Assembly: GCF_020923435.1 (NCBI RefSeq) | Contig: NZ_CP087263.1 | Coordinates: 2,995,970 to 3,059,969, forward strand | Origin: Brevibacillus humidisoli | Lineage (GTDB): Bacteria; Bacillota; Bacilli; Brevibacillales; Brevibacillaceae | Direction of reading: 5' to 3' | DNA: 64,000 bases | Part shown: one piece after another, positions 1-8,222 of the stretch | How positions within the stretch are numbered: position 1 is the first letter of the stretch | Layout: each line of letters opens with the position of its first letter | Notes under the pieces: model-generated | Told to the model about the DNA's origin: nothing | What the model saw: only the letters and a program-made list of their open reading frames with translations | The model's database searches: none | Position numbers and translations under genes: made by a program

Positions 1-20
1 CCTAACCGGTTATGGAATGA

Positions 21-58
21 AAACAAGCGGCACGCCTTTCACGGCTTGCCGCTTGTTT
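21..58 (-). terminator. Hairpin downstream of the Fur-regulated gene
   Basis: A perfect 12-bp inverted repeat (21-32 with 47-58), extended by 3 bp after one mismatch, lies 28 bp past the stop of the minus-strand gene that begins at 556. The stem ends in AAAC/GTTT but has no long T-run, so termination efficiency is uncertain. It could also serve a plus-strand transcript entering from the left. Confidence 0.5.
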
Positions 59-85
59 ATGTACCACTTTTTATGAAAAGAAGCG

Positions 86-556
86 CTAAGCGATCCGTAC
101 GACCTTTGTTTGCTCCCCGGATGGGAGGAATGGCAGATCAACGTGCTCTCTTGCCTGCTCCAGTCCCACATCCTGAACCAGTATCTGCACCTCTTCCTGA
201 AACGGAGGCGTACAACTACCCTCGTTCAACTCACACAGACGCTTAAGATGACGCAGGCGCTCTGCCAGCTTTTGTTCCCGCATCCACTCGTTTTGCAGCT
301 CGCATACATTCACGTGCCTGGCATCGGCGATCATGCCAATCTCGTTGACGTGTACGATCAAGCGCTGCCCCTCTTCGGTGACAAAGCCGATCGAACAAAA
401 CTGGGAAGCTGCCATTTCCAAACGCGTAATCACCGCATTCCGGTACTCCTCTCCGGAACGAAGGCGAAGCATGCCAGCCTCTACCGCACCGCCCACTTTT
501 CGCTCATTGGCAATCACCGTATACATATCTGTGTAACCGTCGATCTGGTACCGCAT
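86..556 (-). CDS. Conserved-looking protein of unknown function, Fur-type promoter
   Basis: A 156-residue protein I do not recognise. There is no signal peptide or membrane segment. The N-terminal half alternates short hydrophobic strands and turns (MRYQIDGYTDMYTVIANE), and the C-terminal half is a charged, probably helical stretch (EWMREQKLAERLRHLKRL). The ATG at 556 has a strong AGGAGGG site about 7 nt upstream, which favours this strand over a long overlapping plus-strand reading frame that lacks one. It is a single-gene unit ending at a hairpin (21-58). Its promoter (632-660) sits inside one Fur box, with a second just downstream, so expression under iron limitation is the best clue to its role. 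The function remains open. Confidence 0.72.
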   Translation of the reverse strand: MRYQIDGYTDMYTVIANERKVGGAVEAGMLRLRSGEEYRNAVITRLEMAASQFCSIGFVTEEGQRLIVHVNEIGMIADARHVNVCELQNEWMREQKLAERLRHLKRLCELNEGSCTPPFQEEVQILVQDVGLEQAREHVDLPFLPSGEQTKVVRIA

Positions 557-605
557 AACGCCCTCCTGTGTACAGCGAAGATCAGTTCACATGATCAAGC
601 GAAAT

Positions 606-660
606 GATACTCATTATCATTATCTGCAACCATCGTATAATGAAAATCATTATCTGTCAA
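606..660 (-). promoter_or_regulatory. Promoter with two Fur boxes
   Basis: Reading the minus strand, TTGACA (660-655) and TACGAT (637-632) are separated by 17 bp. GATAATGATTTTCATTATA, at 654-636, fits the classic 19-bp Fur consensus at 16 of 19 positions and covers the spacer. A second box, GATAATGATAATGAGTATC at 624-606, matches 17 of 19 and covers the expected start of transcription. This is a typical iron-repressed arrangement and drives the gene starting at 556. Confidence 0.8.
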
Positions 661-884
661 TATCAAGCTCACAGCAAGGAGTGTTGTTTCTGCATGAGTT
701 TATCGTTAGTTTATCCAGACATACTCTTTTCTAACAAACCTCTTTTGGCTCTCGTTTACCCTATGCAGTTGCCCAGCAAAAGGTGAAAAATCGTCAAGAC
801 TCGACCCAATTTTCCGAATTTACTGTTTTCACGTGAAACAAAAAGTCAACCAAGTACCTGATTGACCTGATCATATGAAAATGC

Positions 885-908
885 CCAGCAAGCCACAAGC
901 GCTGCTGG
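885..908 (-). terminator. Probable terminator after the aminotransferase gene
   Basis: CCAGCA (885-890) pairs with TGCTGG (903-908), with further imperfect GC pairs inside. A short T-rich stretch follows on the minus strand (882-877). It lies directly after the stop at 917. Confidence 0.5.
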
Positions 909-916
909 ACACCCTC

Positions 917-2098
917 CTATCGTCCTGCTGAAAACAGTTCCAATCTGGCGATTCGCTGGACAGCCTCGACCAATCGCTGCTCCGATGTCAACAATGCTAC
1001 CCGAACGTAGTTTTCACCATGCTCACCGAATCCAATGCCCGGTGCTACCACAACGTGTGCCTTTTCCAGCAGCAGATCAGCAAACGCGGCTGACCCCATC
1101 TTGTCCGGCACCGGCAGCCAGGCAAAGAAAGAACCTTGCGAAGGCGACGCCTGCCAGCCGATCTGTCGCAAGCTGTCAAACAACGCATTGCGACGACTTT
1201 CATAGGTTTCGACCAGTTGGCGTACGCACTCCTGTGTATCGGTCATCGCCCGTACTGCCGCCATCTGTACAGCACCAAACAAACTGACAAAATAGTGATC
1301 CTGGAGCAGGTTCATCATGCGAACCAACTCCCGGTTGCCAACCATTGCACCGACACGCCATCCTGCCATGTTGTAAGTTTTGGACAGTGTGTAGAACTCC
1401 ACCCCTACCTCTTTGGCGCCAGGGGTCTGCAGAAAGCTAACCGGCTTCTTGCCGTCGTAACTGATCGCACCATAGGCGAAATCGTGACATACGACGATCT
1501 CATGGCGCCGTGCAAAGCGGACTGTTTCCTCGAAAAACTGGATAGGGGCAGTAACCGCAGTTGGATTGTTCGGGTAGTTGAGGAACATCAATCTTGCCCT
1601 CTCCAGATCTGCCGGCGTCAGCTCACCGTAGCCGGGGAGAAACTGGTTCTCTTCCCGCAGCGGCATCATCACCATGCGCCCGCCGGATATTGCCACGCCC
1701 GACCAGTAGTCTGGATATCCCGGATCGGGCACCAATGCCACATCACCGGGGTCAAGCAACACCTGACAAATCTCGACAAGCCCGGTTTTGCTCCCAAACA
1801 AGATGGCGACCTCTTCTTCCGGATCGAGATCCACATCGAATTCCTGCTTGTACCAGTGGGCAACTGCTTCTTTCAGTTCCCGTCTGCCCTGGAACGGCGG
1901 ATACTTGTGATGCATGGGATCGGCAGCCTGTCTCTGCAATTCTTCCACAATATGCGGGGGAGTCGGCAAGTCAGGATTCCCCTGCCCGAGGTTGATAATG
2001 TCATGCCCTTCCGCTATTACCTTGTTTACTTTGGCCACAAGAGTAGAAAAGAATTGCGTGGGTAGTTGATTCATGATGGAAGCGGGTCTGATGCGCAT
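917..2098 (-). CDS. mtnE: PLP-dependent aminotransferase, probably methionine-salvage MtnE
   Basis: A 393-residue fold-type I aminotransferase. Visible motifs are NLGQGNPDLPTPPHI near the N-terminus, PDPGYPDYWSG, FLNYPNNPTAV, CHDFAYGAI and the PLP lysine motif TLSKTYNMAGWR. The order and wording are those of the YkrV/MtnE branch, which transaminates 2-keto-4-methylthiobutyrate to methionine. The ATG at 2098 has AAGGAAGG upstream. A SAM-I riboswitch with terminator precedes it, so transcription should fall when S-adenosylmethionine is plentiful. That supports a role in the methionine cycle rather than in lysine or aromatic amino-acid synthesis. It stands alone, with no other mtn gene in the window. 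An aminotransferase of another specificity placed under S-box control cannot be excluded. Confidence 0.85.
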   Translation of the reverse strand: MRIRPASIMNQLPTQFFSTLVAKVNKVIAEGHDIINLGQGNPDLPTPPHIVEELQRQAADPMHHKYPPFQGRRELKEAVAHWYKQEFDVDLDPEEEVAILFGSKTGLVEICQVLLDPGDVALVPDPGYPDYWSGVAISGGRMVMMPLREENQFLPGYGELTPADLERARLMFLNYPNNPTAVTAPIQFFEETVRFARRHEIVVCHDFAYGAISYDGKKPVSFLQTPGAKEVGVEFYTLSKTYNMAGWRVGAMVGNRELVRMMNLLQDHYFVSLFGAVQMAAVRAMTDTQECVRQLVETYESRRNALFDSLRQIGWQASPSQGSFFAWLPVPDKMGSAAFADLLLEKAHVVVAPGIGFGEHGENYVRVALLTSEQRLVEAVQRIARLELFSAGR

Positions 2099-2119
2099 CG
2101 TCTGTCCTTCCTTTCAAGC

Positions 2120-2157
2120 CAAAGAATAAACCCCTTCTTCCATACAGAAGAAGGGGT
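2120..2157 (-). terminator. Riboswitch-controlled intrinsic terminator
   Basis: Perfect 11-bp stem (2130-2140 with 2147-2157), 6-nt loop, then TTTATTCTTT on the minus strand. It lies between the SAM-I aptamer and the aminotransferase start and is the expression platform. Confidence 0.85.
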
Positions 2158-2176
2158 ATGCATCTGCCAGCACAGC

Positions 2177-2283
2177 CTTATCTGTCAGGAAGTACTCCTG
2201 CTGGATTTGGCACAGCATCTCGCTTGTGGGCGAGACCCGCTGCCGGGCTTCATAGGGCCAGTCCCTCCGCCTCTCTCGATAAG
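2177..2283 (-). ncRNA. SAM-I (S-box) riboswitch aptamer
   Basis: On the minus strand the P1 arm CTTATC (2283-2278) is followed by the invariant run AGAGGCGGAGGGACTGGCCC and then TATGAAGCCCGGCAGC, the core of the S-box aptamer. GATAAG at 2182-2177 closes P1. The terminator at 2120-2157 follows. SAM binding should stabilise P1 and allow the terminator to form. Confidence 0.95.
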
Positions 2284-2323
2284 TGATCGACTTGTCAGAT
2301 CGTTCTGTTTTCGATCTTTTTCT

Positions 2324-2352
2324 ATACTAGCGGGGGGTTGCAGCAATGTCAA
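2324..2352 (-). promoter_or_regulatory. Promoter of the SAM riboswitch transcript
   Basis: Minus strand TTGACA (2352-2347), 17 bp, TAGTAT (2329-2324), about 40 bp upstream of the aptamer. The -35 lies in the loop of an inverted repeat (2331-2340 with 2350-2360, C/G runs) that also sits just past the efflux adaptor stop at 2376, so that element may double as a weak terminator. Confidence 0.6.
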
Positions 2353-2375
2353 TCCCCCCGTTTACAGCTGTTTGC

Positions 2376-3611
2376 TTACTTGTCGGTCTGCTGGATCTTG
2401 ACCTTGGCGCCATCCTTCAGCATCGTCTGACCTTTTACGACTACTTGATCACCTTTATTCAAGCCGCTCAGGATCTCGATCTTGTCGCTTGACTCGGCCC
2501 CAGTGGTTACTTCCACCTGCTTGGCCTGATCACCTTCTACAATGTACGCATAACGCTTGCCATCCTGATCGAACACAGCCGTTCTCGATACAACCAGTGT
2601 CTTGGCATTCTCGGTGCCATCGCTCAGCTGCACATTTGCGACCATGTCAGACTTTAATTCACCTGTTGGATTGGGGATCGAGATTTCTACCGGGTATCCC
2701 TTGACCTGTTGATCCATCACCGGGCTGATCGCCGTTACACTAGCTTCCAGTTCTTTATCCAAAGCCGGCAGGTGAACCGTCACCTTGGAGCCAACCTGAA
2801 GCGTTGTAATCTCCTGTTCGGAAACGTTCACCTTGACCAGCAGCGGATCAGTGGTAACTAGCACGACTACCGGCATCTGTGGCGAGGCCATCTCTCCTAC
2901 CGACCCTGAAACAGATGAGACTACGCCAGAGATAGGAGCCGTAACCGTTGAGTTGGCCAGTTGTTCCCTAGCGTTCTCCAGAGAGACTCGAGCCTGGTCA
3001 ACCGAGGCTTGGGATACACCGATTCCCACTTGCTTCTGCGCTGCGTCGTAGGTAGCTTTTGCATTGTCATAGGCCGTTTGCGCATTGGTTACAGCCGATT
3101 TCGCCTGCTCATATTGCTGCTGAGAGATGGCACCCTGGCTGAATAACTGATTCATCCGTTGTTCATTCAGCTTCGCGTCTTTCAGCGCCTGCTCTGCCTG
3201 GGTCAGGCTGTTTTTAGCCTGCTCCACCCCTTGAGCGGAACTTGTATCGCTCTGCTTGAAGTTGGCCAATGCCAGCTTGTAAGCCGCTTCTGCCTGCTGC
3301 ACGCTGTTCATCAGGTCCTGTTGATCCAGCTTGAACAGCACATCTCCCTGGCTCACTTTTTGTCCCAGTTCAACATTGAGTGTTTGAATCTTGCCGCTTA
3401 CCTTAGGAGCGACCTGTACCGTCTTGCCTGGGGCAAGCGTGCCTGTCAAACCTGCTGCTACGCCAACCGATCCTTCGGTCAAACTCTCCACCTGTACCGG
3501 GATAGGCGCTTCTTCCTTCTGTTCCTCCACCGCAGTCGGTTGGGCACTACAGCCGGCTAACACCAATGTCAGCATCACAAAACTCGTCAGGTATTGTTTT
3601 ACACGTCTCAT
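2376..3611 (-). CDS. RND efflux periplasmic-adaptor-type lipoprotein (MFP/HlyD family)
   Basis: The adaptor of the RND pump encoded just upstream. The start at 3611 (RBS GGAGGA; MRRVKQYLTSF) gives 411 residues. Its ATG overlaps the pump's TGA (ATGA), whereas a longer reading frame from 3707 would run deep into the pump gene without an RBS. The N-terminus is a lipoprotein signal with lipobox LAGC, so the protein is anchored on the outer face of the membrane. After the lipoyl-like half-motif (PGKTVQVAPKVSGKIQ) comes a long Ala/Gln-rich coiled-coil hairpin, then the second half-motif (STVTAPISGVVSS), beta-barrel and membrane-proximal domains. It probably works with the RND protein in export of lipophilic compounds or surfactant-like peptides. 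The substrate cannot be read from sequence. Confidence 0.92.
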   Translation of the reverse strand: MRRVKQYLTSFVMLTLVLAGCSAQPTAVEEQKEEAPIPVQVESLTEGSVGVAAGLTGTLAPGKTVQVAPKVSGKIQTLNVELGQKVSQGDVLFKLDQQDLMNSVQQAEAAYKLALANFKQSDTSSAQGVEQAKNSLTQAEQALKDAKLNEQRMNQLFSQGAISQQQYEQAKSAVTNAQTAYDNAKATYDAAQKQVGIGVSQASVDQARVSLENAREQLANSTVTAPISGVVSSVSGSVGEMASPQMPVVVLVTTDPLLVKVNVSEQEITTLQVGSKVTVHLPALDKELEASVTAISPVMDQQVKGYPVEISIPNPTGELKSDMVANVQLSDGTENAKTLVVSRTAVFDQDGKRYAYIVEGDQAKQVEVTTGAESSDKIEILSGLNKGDQVVVKGQTMLKDGAKVKIQQTDK

Positions 3612-6600
3612 ATGTTTCCTCCTTCCAGACTCGGTCCGGCTTCTTCGGCGGCTGTTTTCAGGCCCCGGCGCTTGCGAAAGCGGAACCCACGAATCTTGCG
3701 TCCCCAATCGTCAAACAAGGTGTAGACGACCGGGATCAAGAACAGTGTGATCAATGTGGAAAAGCTGAGACCGAAAATGACGACGATCGCCATAGGAGCC
3801 ATCGACTCATTCCCCGAACCGCCGCCAAACGCGAGCGGCATGATGGCAAGTACTGTCGTCAATGTTGTCATCAAGATTGGACGCAGACGCAGCGGCCCTG
3901 CTTGGAGAATGGCCTCGTTTCTCTCTTCTCCCCGTTTTCGAAGCGTGTTCACGTAGTCAATCAACACGATCGCGTTGTTCACGACAATCCCGATCAATAG
4001 AATATACCCGATCAAAGCTGGCACACTTAGCGGGTTTCCGGTCAACAACAGCCCGACCACGACGCCAATCAAGGTTGGCGGAATGGAGAACATGATGATG
4101 AACGGACTGAACAGGGATTCAAACTGGCTGGCCATCACCATGTAGACCAGAGCGATTGACAAGATGATCGCCAGTCCAAGGCTGCTAAAGGATTCAGCCA
4201 TCTCTTGAGCATCCCCGCCCATTTCTACGATGTAGCCATCAGGCAAAGAAAGCTGATCCAGTTTCGCCCTGATTTCCATCGTGATCGAATTCAGATCCCG
4301 TCCGACAGTATCTCCGGTAATACTTACTTCCCGAGCCTGATCGGTACGGCTGATCATCTGCGGTACAGCCTCTTCCGTAATCGTGGCAACAGAGGAGAGA
4401 GGGACCTGCGCTCCGCTCGCCGTGGTGATACGCAGTTGATTGAGGAAGCTGATATCTTCCTGGAACGTCTCTGGCATCTTGACAACCACGTCAATCTCAT
4501 CTTCACCTGTGCGATAGCGGGTGACCGTCTGTCCCTGGAATACCGTTCGCACGTTGGAGAGGATCTGCGACGTGCTCAAACCATAATGACTAGCTTGGTC
4601 TGCATCGATTTCAACCTGGTATTCCACCTGGGTTTCTTCCAATGAGGATGATACGTTGCGCATCCCAGGCACACTTTTTATCTCTTCCATCACGACGCTG
4701 CTGATATCCTTCAGGACGTCCAGATCATCACCACGCAAACTGATGCTCACCGGTGAGCCAGATGACGTACCCGATTGATCCACTTCTGATACGGTGATCT
4801 CAGCACCCGCTATGTTGGACAGCTGTTGCCGCAGATCTTCCACTACGTCAACCGTCTCTCGCGTACGGGCCTCTTTGTCGACAAGCGTCAGCTCCAACTG
4901 TGCCTGGTTGCTCATCGCATTGGCAACGATCGCAGGACCACCGCTGCTGCCCATCGAGATGTACAACTGCTCAAGCTCCGGCACTTCTTTAACAATCGCT
5001 TCTGCTTGCTGCACCACTTTTTCCGTCTCGGAGAGCACCGTACCGTTTGGCGTTTTGATCGAAACCGATATCTTGCCCTGGTCCATCCCCGGAATAAACT
5101 CGGCTCCTACCATCGGAGTCAATGCAATGGCTCCGATAAACAATACGATCGTCCCACCGATGACCGTTTTCCGGTGGGAAAGCGACCAGCGAAGCATCCG
5201 GCCGTAGAGTCGGCTCACTTTGCTAAACCACACGTTAAACCAGATGATCGGATTGAGGCCGCGGTAGCCTGCTTCGTAGATCGATTCATCCGGAACCCGC
5301 TTGAGCCAACGAGAACTGAGCATCGGAACCAAGGCCAGCGAGACAAACAGCGCTGCTACGTGCGAGTAGACAACGGCCAGTGCCATGGGACCAAACAGTT
5401 CGGAGGCCAATCCTTCGACGAAAACAATCGGCAGGAAGACGGAGATTTGCGCGAGAGCAGAAGCCATGACAGCCGTACCTACTTCTTGCGAGCCCAACTT
5501 GGCCGCTTCCAGCATACTTTTTCCTTCTTGTCGTAGGCGGTAGACGTTTTCTAGGATAACGACCGCAAAATCGACCAGAGACCCCAGTCCCAAGGTTAAT
5601 CCGCCCAGCGAGATCATGTTGATCGTTTGTCCGGTAAAGTACATCAGACAGAAGGTGGTAATCACCGAGATCGGAATGACGATCGCGACGATCAACATAG
5701 AACGGAAGCTGTTCAAGAACAGAAGCAGGATCACAATGGAGAACAAACCACCAACCAGTGCATGCTCGGCAACCGTATAGATCGAATCTTTGATAAATAC
5801 GGACGCATCCATAATCGTTGTCAGTTTCATGTTCTCAGGCAATTCTGCCTTCAGTTCCTGAAGGGCTTTATTTACTTCATCGGCCACTTCAACTGTGTTG
5901 CCGCCGGATGCCTTGGTGATGTTGAGCCCGACACTCGGCTGGCCGTCCAGTGTCGCCTTTTGTGTCACTTCTTTATACGTATCGTTGATCTCGGCGATGT
6001 TTTTCAACGGAATGGACCCACTGGCCACGCGAATCGGCGTATTGCCGATGGCCTGAACTGTACCGTACTCGCCTTCCACACGGATGTTCAGTTTTCCGTC
6101 GCCTTTCCGTACGGAACCGGCCGTACCGGAAACATTGGTGGAGGAAAGAGCCTGCTGCACCTGATCGATTGTGATCCCATATGCAGCGGTCTTGTTGGGG
6201 TCGAGCACAATCTCAATCACTCGGTCGCGTCCACCGGACACACCGACAGATGCTACCCCTTCCACTCGTTCCAGCCGTGGCTTGATCACGTCATCGGCGA
6301 CTGATTTCAGCTTCACGATATCTTCTTCACCGGACAAGGCGAGGGTGAAGATAGGCATGCTGTTAGGATCCAGCTTCAAAATACGCGGTGCATTGGCCGA
6401 ATCCGGCAGGGCACCTTTTACCAGGTCCACCTTGTCCCGAACATCTAGCAGTGCCTGATCCATATCAGTGCCCCAGTCGAACTGGATAATCACCTGTGAG
6501 GCTCCTTCTGCCGAATTGGACATCAGTTTACTCACATTAGCCGTTGTTCCGACTGCTTCTTCGATTGGTTTGGTGACGAGGTTTTCCACCTCTGCGGGCG

Positions 6601-6763
6601 CTGCACCGTCAACCGAGGTTACGACCACAGCGACCGGCAGATTTAACTCGGGATACAGCTCAACTGCCAATCTCGGCAGAGAGACGAACCCGAACAAAAT
6701 CAGCGCGACACAAACCATCAAAATCGTAACGGGACGCTTGATCGAGAATCCCGATAAATTCAT
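3608..6763 (-). CDS. RND-family efflux transporter (SwrC/AcrB type)
   Basis: A 1051-residue proton-driven RND pump of full length. The first membrane helix follows MNLSGFSIKRPVTILM. Two large extracytoplasmic loops and two blocks of helices follow. The TM4 motif reads LGLGSLVDFAVVILENVYR, so it has one acidic residue where AcrB has a DD pair, as in other Gram-positive members. The GAEFIPGMDQGKISV motif marks the second repeat. It lies 4 bp after the MarR regulator and overlaps the adaptor by ATGA, giving a three-gene operon regulator-pump-adaptor. By analogy with Bacillus SwrC/YerP it may export surfactin-like lipopeptides or drugs. The ATG at 6763 is preceded by GAGGAAG. Confidence 0.94.
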   Translation of the reverse strand: MNLSGFSIKRPVTILMVCVALILFGFVSLPRLAVELYPELNLPVAVVVTSVDGAAPAEVENLVTKPIEEAVGTTANVSKLMSNSAEGASQVIIQFDWGTDMDQALLDVRDKVDLVKGALPDSANAPRILKLDPNSMPIFTLALSGEEDIVKLKSVADDVIKPRLERVEGVASVGVSGGRDRVIEIVLDPNKTAAYGITIDQVQQALSSTNVSGTAGSVRKGDGKLNIRVEGEYGTVQAIGNTPIRVASGSIPLKNIAEINDTYKEVTQKATLDGQPSVGLNITKASGGNTVEVADEVNKALQELKAELPENMKLTTIMDASVFIKDSIYTVAEHALVGGLFSIVILLLFLNSFRSMLIVAIVIPISVITTFCLMYFTGQTINMISLGGLTLGLGSLVDFAVVILENVYRLRQEGKSMLEAAKLGSQEVGTAVMASALAQISVFLPIVFVEGLASELFGPMALAVVYSHVAALFVSLALVPMLSSRWLKRVPDESIYEAGYRGLNPIIWFNVWFSKVSRLYGRMLRWSLSHRKTVIGGTIVLFIGAIALTPMVGAEFIPGMDQGKISVSIKTPNGTVLSETEKVVQQAEAIVKEVPELEQLYISMGSSGGPAIVANAMSNQAQLELTLVDKEARTRETVDVVEDLRQQLSNIAGAEITVSEVDQSGTSSGSPVSISLRGDDLDVLKDISSVVMEEIKSVPGMRNVSSSLEETQVEYQVEIDADQASHYGLSTSQILSNVRTVFQGQTVTRYRTGEDEIDVVVKMPETFQEDISFLNQLRITTASGAQVPLSSVATITEEAVPQMISRTDQAREVSITGDTVGRDLNSITMEIRAKLDQLSLPDGYIVEMGGDAQEMAESFSSLGLAIILSIALVYMVMASQFESLFSPFIIMFSIPPTLIGVVVGLLLTGNPLSVPALIGYILLIGIVVNNAIVLIDYVNTLRKRGEERNEAILQAGPLRLRPILMTTLTTVLAIMPLAFGGGSGNESMAPMAIVVIFGLSFSTLITLFLIPVVYTLFDDWGRKIRGFRFRKRRGLKTAAEEAGPSLEGGNI

Positions 6764-6767
6764 AGAT

Positions 6768-7220
6768 TCACTTCCTCTCTCTTTCTGCTTGTGCTGCCAG
6801 CTTTTCCTGTAGGTACCTGTTGACCAGCATGAAAGATTGGCATATCTGCTCCACTTCCTCTTTCGTCATTCCGGCAAACAGTTCGCCCAAATAGGTTTTG
6901 CTCATAAACGGGAGACGCTGTTCCAACTGCTCCAAATCGCCTGCCAGGCAGACCCAAACCACACGCCGATCGTTCTGATCTTTTTGCCGGACGACGTATG
7001 CGTCTTTCTCCAAACGGTCGACCACTCCTGAGATCGTGCTGTACGGAAAGCCGGACAGCTTGCTTAGTTCCCCTATTGTTCTCGGCGATTCCATGATGTG
7101 CTTCAAGACAAATACTTCTGCGTATGAAATGCCGTATCGTCCGACCACCTCCGAAAAGATGTCATAAAACAATTCGTTCGTCTGCACCAGTAGATCGGAC
7201 AATCGCTCTAGATGATCCAA
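6768..7220 (-). CDS. MarR-family transcriptional regulator of the RND operon
   Basis: A 150-residue MarR-type winged-helix protein. The recognition region reads TIGELSKLSGFPYSTISGVVDRLEK, followed by a beta wing (AYVVRQKDQNDRR). The start is TTG at 7220, with GGGGAGGG 7 nt upstream. It is the first gene of the efflux operon, 4 bp from the pump. Two copies of a TTCG-N5-CGAA palindrome lie over its promoter (7241-7272), which points to autoregulation and control of the pump, relieved by an unknown ligand. Confidence 0.92.
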   Translation of the reverse strand: MDHLERLSDLLVQTNELFYDIFSEVVGRYGISYAEVFVLKHIMESPRTIGELSKLSGFPYSTISGVVDRLEKDAYVVRQKDQNDRRVVWVCLAGDLEQLEQRLPFMSKTYLGELFAGMTKEEVEQICQSFMLVNRYLQEKLAAQAERERK

Positions 7221-7237
7221 TCATTTCCCTCCCCTAG

Positions 7238-7298
7238 ATATTTCGAGACACGAACATTTCGAAGCACGAAATATTATCCCACAAGTAGAACTACGCAA
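7238..7298 (-). promoter_or_regulatory. Promoter and tandem MarR operator
   Basis: On the minus strand TTGCGT (7298-7293), 16 bp, TAATAT (7276-7271) forms the promoter. Two inverted repeats of the same type lie over and after the -10: ATTTCG-N5-CGAAAT (7256-7272) and TTCG-N5-CGAA (7242-7254). An outer pair, ATATTTCG/CGAAATAT (7238-7245, 7267-7274), frames both. These are plausible binding sites for the MarR protein whose gene starts at 7220. Confidence 0.7.
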
Positions 7299-7525
7299 GC
7301 AAGACTACCGTTCGTAAAAACGGTTGGAACCTGACGCCATTGGAAGCAGGAAATCGTGATCGTCTCCTTTCAACATGTAAATACGAAAGAGAGTTACGAG
7401 AAATTGTGTCTATTTTGTTAAAAAAGCATGAACTTTTGTCCGGCAATGAAATAACCACCAGAGCGGAACTGCATCTCCCCTGTTAGCTAGCGTCTAACAA
7501 GTGGGTACAGTTTCACCCTGGCGGT

Positions 7526-7570
7526 TCTTTGCTCTGGACGAGCATAGTGGGGGGCGAAAGAGAAAAACAG
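7526..7570 (+). repeat. Dispersed structured repeat, copy A
   Basis: The 29-bp core at 7542-7570 (GCATAGTGG, then GGGGCGAAAG, then AGAAAAACAG) matches 28 of 29 bases at 52897-52925. The stretch before it (from 7528) is also alike but forms a different small hairpin, GCTC-TGGAC-GAGC, where the other copy has TGCG-ACA-CGCA. The nature is unknown: a degenerate mobile-element end or a small RNA are both possible. Confidence 0.65.
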
Positions 7571-7715
7571 GTTTGCTCGGCTCGTGGCAGTGCCCGCAAA
7601 GAAGCGGTCAAGACCGTCTCCGCTTCAAAACATCCCTTGTACCTTTGAAATGACCTGGCCGTTCGCCATTGCATAAGAGCCGTTGTCCCATCTGCTGCTG
7701 TGATTTCGCTCCCTT

Positions 7716-8222
7716 TTATTCTGATACCGTTTTTCCAGGCTGATCGGATCGGACGAATTCGCCGCTCTTCCCGCCTGTCTTGGACTGCAAGTAGGTCGGC
7801 CCCAGTACCATTTCTTTATCCATCGCTTTGCACATGTCGTACACCGTCAGCACTGTCACGCTGGCCGCCGTCAACGCTTCCATCTCTACCCCTGTCCTGC
7901 CGGTCGTCTTTACCTCTACTTCGACGGCGAGCGTATCGTCACTCTCAAAGGAGAAGCGGATGTCGATGCCTGAGAGCGGCAGTGGGTGACACATCGGGAT
8001 GATCTCCCACGTTTTTTTGGCTGCCATGATCCCGGCTACCTGAGCCACTGCCAACACGTCACCCTTGTCAATCCGTCCATCGCGAATTCGCTGCAGCGTC
8101 TGTGGCGTCATTTTTACTTGACTGCAGGCAACAGCGACCCGCTTCGTCGTTTCTTTATCAGATATGTCAACCATCTTGGCCCGCATTTGTTCATTAAAAT
8201 GTGTCAGTTGATCGTGCCCCAT
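7716..8222 (-). CDS. moaC: Cyclic pyranopterin monophosphate synthase, MoaC
   Basis: A 168-residue MoaC, which converts the MoaA product to cyclic pyranopterin monophosphate in molybdenum cofactor synthesis. Family motifs are visible: [16 protein letters not shown], the [19 protein letters not shown] segment, [24 protein letters not shown] and [12 protein letters not shown]. The ATG at 8222 has GGAGGAGG 7 nt upstream, so an in-frame start 33 bp further up is less likely. The divergent neighbour is a MoeB/ThiF-type activating enzyme, which fits a small Moco locus. Confidence 0.95.
   Translation of the reverse strand: MGHDQLTHFNEQMRAKMVDISDKETTKRVAVACSQVKMTPQTLQRIRDGRIDKGDVLAVAQVAGIMAAKKTWEIIPMCHPLPLSGIDIRFSFESDDTLAVEVEVKTTGRTGVEMEALTAASVTVLTVYDMCKAMDKEMVLGPTYLQSKTGGKSGEFVRSDQPGKTVSE

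Larger units (their letters stand above)
7221..7715. other. 495-bp intergenic region
   Basis: Holds the MarR operator/promoter at its left end, a small inverted repeat TGTTAG/CTAACA (7481-7499) and one copy of a dispersed repeat (7526-7570). I see no supported gene in the rest. Confidence 0.6.

Noticed and set aside
110-607. Plus-strand frame of 165 codons opposite the Fur-regulated gene
   Set aside because: No RBS at its ATG and low-quality composition. The opposite strand has a strong RBS, promoter and terminator.
2376-3707. Longer adaptor protein starting at 3707
   Set aside because: The extra 32 residues lie inside the pump gene, lack an RBS and would destroy the lipoprotein signal that starts at 3611.
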